From an uncultured Eubacteriales bacterium (GTDB lineage Bacteria; Bacillota_A; Clostridia; Christensenellales; Aristaeellaceae): a DNA stretch of 7,429 nucleotides. The stretch spans positions 1 to 7,429 of the forward strand of contig CADBLV010000231.1 in assembly GCA_902795555.1 (NCBI GenBank). The letters are read 5' to 3'. The position numbers were made by a program, and so were the translations under genes. Under the pieces are notes generated by a model that was given only the letters and a program-made list of their open reading frames with translations, had not been told where the DNA came from and searched no databases. Shown here piece after piece: positions 6,635-7,429 of this stretch; the first letter of the stretch is position 1, and every line of letters starts with the position of its first letter.

Positions 6635-6715
6635 ACAGTTCTGCCCGGTATCAGGCAGCATGCTCACGTCCGGCTCCTCCGGCACTGTTTGTCCGGTCTT
6701 CTCGGGCACGCTCAT
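6626..6715 (-). CDS. Possible leader peptide upstream of the acetyltransferase gene
   Basis: Inside the leader, an ATG at 6715 opens a frame of 29 codons ending at TGA 6626. It begins MSVPEKTGQTVPEE and ends DTGQNCAG, so its only Cys is three residues before the end. The upstream sequence GAGAGTGGGC gives only a weak ribosome site, and a short hairpin covers the ATG. A Cys codon near the end of a leader peptide ahead of a cysteine-biosynthesis gene would fit translational sensing of cysteine, but one Cys codon is thin evidence and a random frame this short is common in GC-rich sequence. Nothing else supports expression. Confidence 0.2.
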   Translation of the reverse strand: MSVPEKTGQTVPEEPDVSMLPDTGQNCAG

Positions 6716-6744
6716 GCCCACTCTCAGCCGGCACAATCTCTGTC

Positions 6745-6773
6745 ATTATACTCACAACTGTCTTCTGAAGCAA
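6745..6773 (-). promoter_or_regulatory. Promoter for the acetyltransferase (and probably permease) unit
   Basis: On the minus strand a -35 TTGCTT (6768-6773) and a perfect -10 TATAAT (6745-6750) are separated by 17 bp. Transcription should begin near 6738, leaving about 150 nt of leader before the start at 6589. It lies in the gap after the VanW-family gene, so the acetyltransferase need not depend on upstream read-through. No other promoter was recognised before the permease gene. Confidence 0.8.
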
Positions 6774-6833
6774 GAGCGGATCTTTCCTCCGATTTGAAAC
6801 GCCGGCGCGCCACGAACAAACCCGTCTCTCCTG

Positions 6834-7429
6834 TCAGTTCGGGTTATATTCAATGGTTTCCTGATAGGCTTTATAGGTTGTTTTGAAAAGAAGCTCCCGT
6901 TTGGTCTCCCGGTTTCCCTGATACCAGACCTTCCAGGTCTCCACCACGTAGCCTTTCCGGCCGGTAACGGTTTTTTTGCTCTCCCCTTTCGCCAGCTCGG
7001 AATTAACCACATAATTGATTCCCTCCGGCTGGGGAATGGTCTGGGTCGTGATGGATTCCAGATCGATACGGGTGTCTGCACCCAGGCTCATCCCGTAGAG
7101 GTTCACGGTGATTTTTCGCTTGCTGTATCCGGCCAGAATGAAGATCGGCCAGTCCGTGTTGTTCTTGAATGTGAAATCAAGCCCCGGCCAGTTCACCGTG
7201 GCGTCAAACCCTTTTTCCACATAATTCGAAGGCCAGGCATGCGGATTTCGCTCAACAATTTCGAGATTTGCGCGGGCCACGGCGTTGAAAAGAGTGGAAC
7301 TGGTCTGGCAGACCCCTCCGCCGATCTCGTCCCGGCTCTGGCCGCCGGAAATGGCCGCGGCCTCCTTATAGCCTTTCGCCGCGGTTCGCTCGCCGGTCGC
7401 CTGATTGAAGGAGAAAGTTTCCCCGGGAA
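6834..7429 (-). CDS. VanW-family protein, C-terminal part
   Basis: The frame is open from the right edge and ends at TGA 6834-6836, giving about 198 residues of the C-terminal part; the start lies outside the window. The visible part opens with the VanW domain signature: GETFSFNQATGERTAAKGY, then GGGVCQTSSTLFNAVARANL, RNPHAWPSNYV, GFDATVNWPGLDFTFKNNTD and FILAGYSKRKITVNLYG. After it come about 75 polar residues ending in YQETIEYNPN. VanW domains occur in many Firmicutes surface proteins, often after a peptidoglycan-binding domain and membrane anchor, and their biochemical role is not established. The name comes from vancomycin-resistance clusters, but the domain alone does not indicate resistance. 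An internal ATG at 7280 is not the start, since conserved domain sequence continues upstream of it. No good terminator follows the stop; only a GGCGCGCC palindrome (6804-6811) was seen. Confidence 0.92.
   Translation of the reverse strand, partial: PGETFSFNQATGERTAAKGYKEAAAISGGQSRDEIGGGVCQTSSTLFNAVARANLEIVERNPHAWPSNYVEKGFDATVNWPGLDFTFKNNTDWPIFILAGYSKRKITVNLYGMSLGADTRIDLESITTQTIPQPEGINYVVNSELAKGESKKTVTGRKGYVVETWKVWYQGNRETKRELLFKTTYKAYQETIEYNPN

Noticed and set aside
6590..6738. T-box or SAM riboswitch before the serine O-acetyltransferase gene
   Set aside because: I found no T-box antiterminator core (AGGGTGG...ACCGCG type), no SAM-I core and no terminator T-run in this leader.
5699..6886. 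A 395-codon plus-strand frame over the acetyltransferase gene
   Set aside because: The minus strand carries all catalytic and hexapeptide motifs of serine O-acetyltransferase. The plus frame also runs over the leader, promoter and end of the VanW gene, and has low-complexity His/Arg/Pro composition.
2655..7429. A vancomycin-resistance cluster suggested by VanY-like and VanW proteins
   Set aside because: No vanR/S, vanH, vanX or D-Ala-D-Lac ligase is present, the two genes are about 3 kb apart on opposite strands, the VanY-like protein lacks catalytic residues, and VanW domains are widespread outside resistance loci.

Overview
The window looks like a piece of a chromosome from an anaerobic, GC-rich member of the Clostridia (Firmicutes). 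The grounds are a pyruvate:ferredoxin oxidoreductase (PFOR) of the one-polypeptide clostridial type, an ArgS of the clostridial type (HIGH region followed by LSTT), VanW-like and VanY-like envelope proteins, Gram-positive-style Shine-Dalgarno sequences, and textbook TTGACA/TATAAT promoters. Most codons end in G or C. No mobile element, CRISPR array, rRNA or tRNA was seen. The lineage is an inference from gene content and cannot be narrowed further from the sequence.

Layout. Bases 1-483 (minus) hold the first 161 codons of PFOR. Bases 484-722 are a divergent promoter region: a perfect-consensus promoter reads left into PFOR through a leader of about 100 nt with two strong hairpins, and a second promoter reads right into argS. 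argS occupies 723-2438. After a 216-bp gap comes a two-gene plus-strand unit: a membrane-anchored VanY/M15B-like protein (2655-3800) and, 6 bp later, a short-chain dehydrogenase/reductase (3807-4529). The reductase ends inside an intrinsic terminator that also encodes its own last codons and the tail of the convergent gene. On the minus strand, reading right to left, are the C-terminal part of a VanW-family protein (6834-7429), a strong promoter (6745-6773) with a leader of about 150 nt, a serine O-acetyltransferase (5627-6589), a 167-bp gap with degenerate tandem repeats, and an EamA/DMT-family permease (4524-5459).

How the genes fit together. PFOR and ArgS are housekeeping functions that share only a promoter region. 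The O-acetyltransferase and EamA permease are probably one transcription unit. Some EamA-family permeases export cysteine-pathway metabolites such as O-acetylserine, so this pair could make and vent that intermediate; this is inference. The VanY-like and VanW proteins are envelope proteins, and nothing here supports a vancomycin-resistance cluster.

The most unusual points are: (1) the VanY-like protein keeps the fold signatures but has lost all four expected zinc and catalytic residues, so it is probably a pseudoenzyme; (2) the convergent genes overlap tail to tail by 6 bp with a terminator built into coding sequence; (3) the acetyltransferase leader is structured and holds a possible 29-codon leader peptide with its only Cys three residues before the end; (4) the PFOR leader looks like an attenuator with a possible competing pairing; (5) a repeat of about 50 bp containing a Shine-Dalgarno-like core is iterated upstream of the permease.
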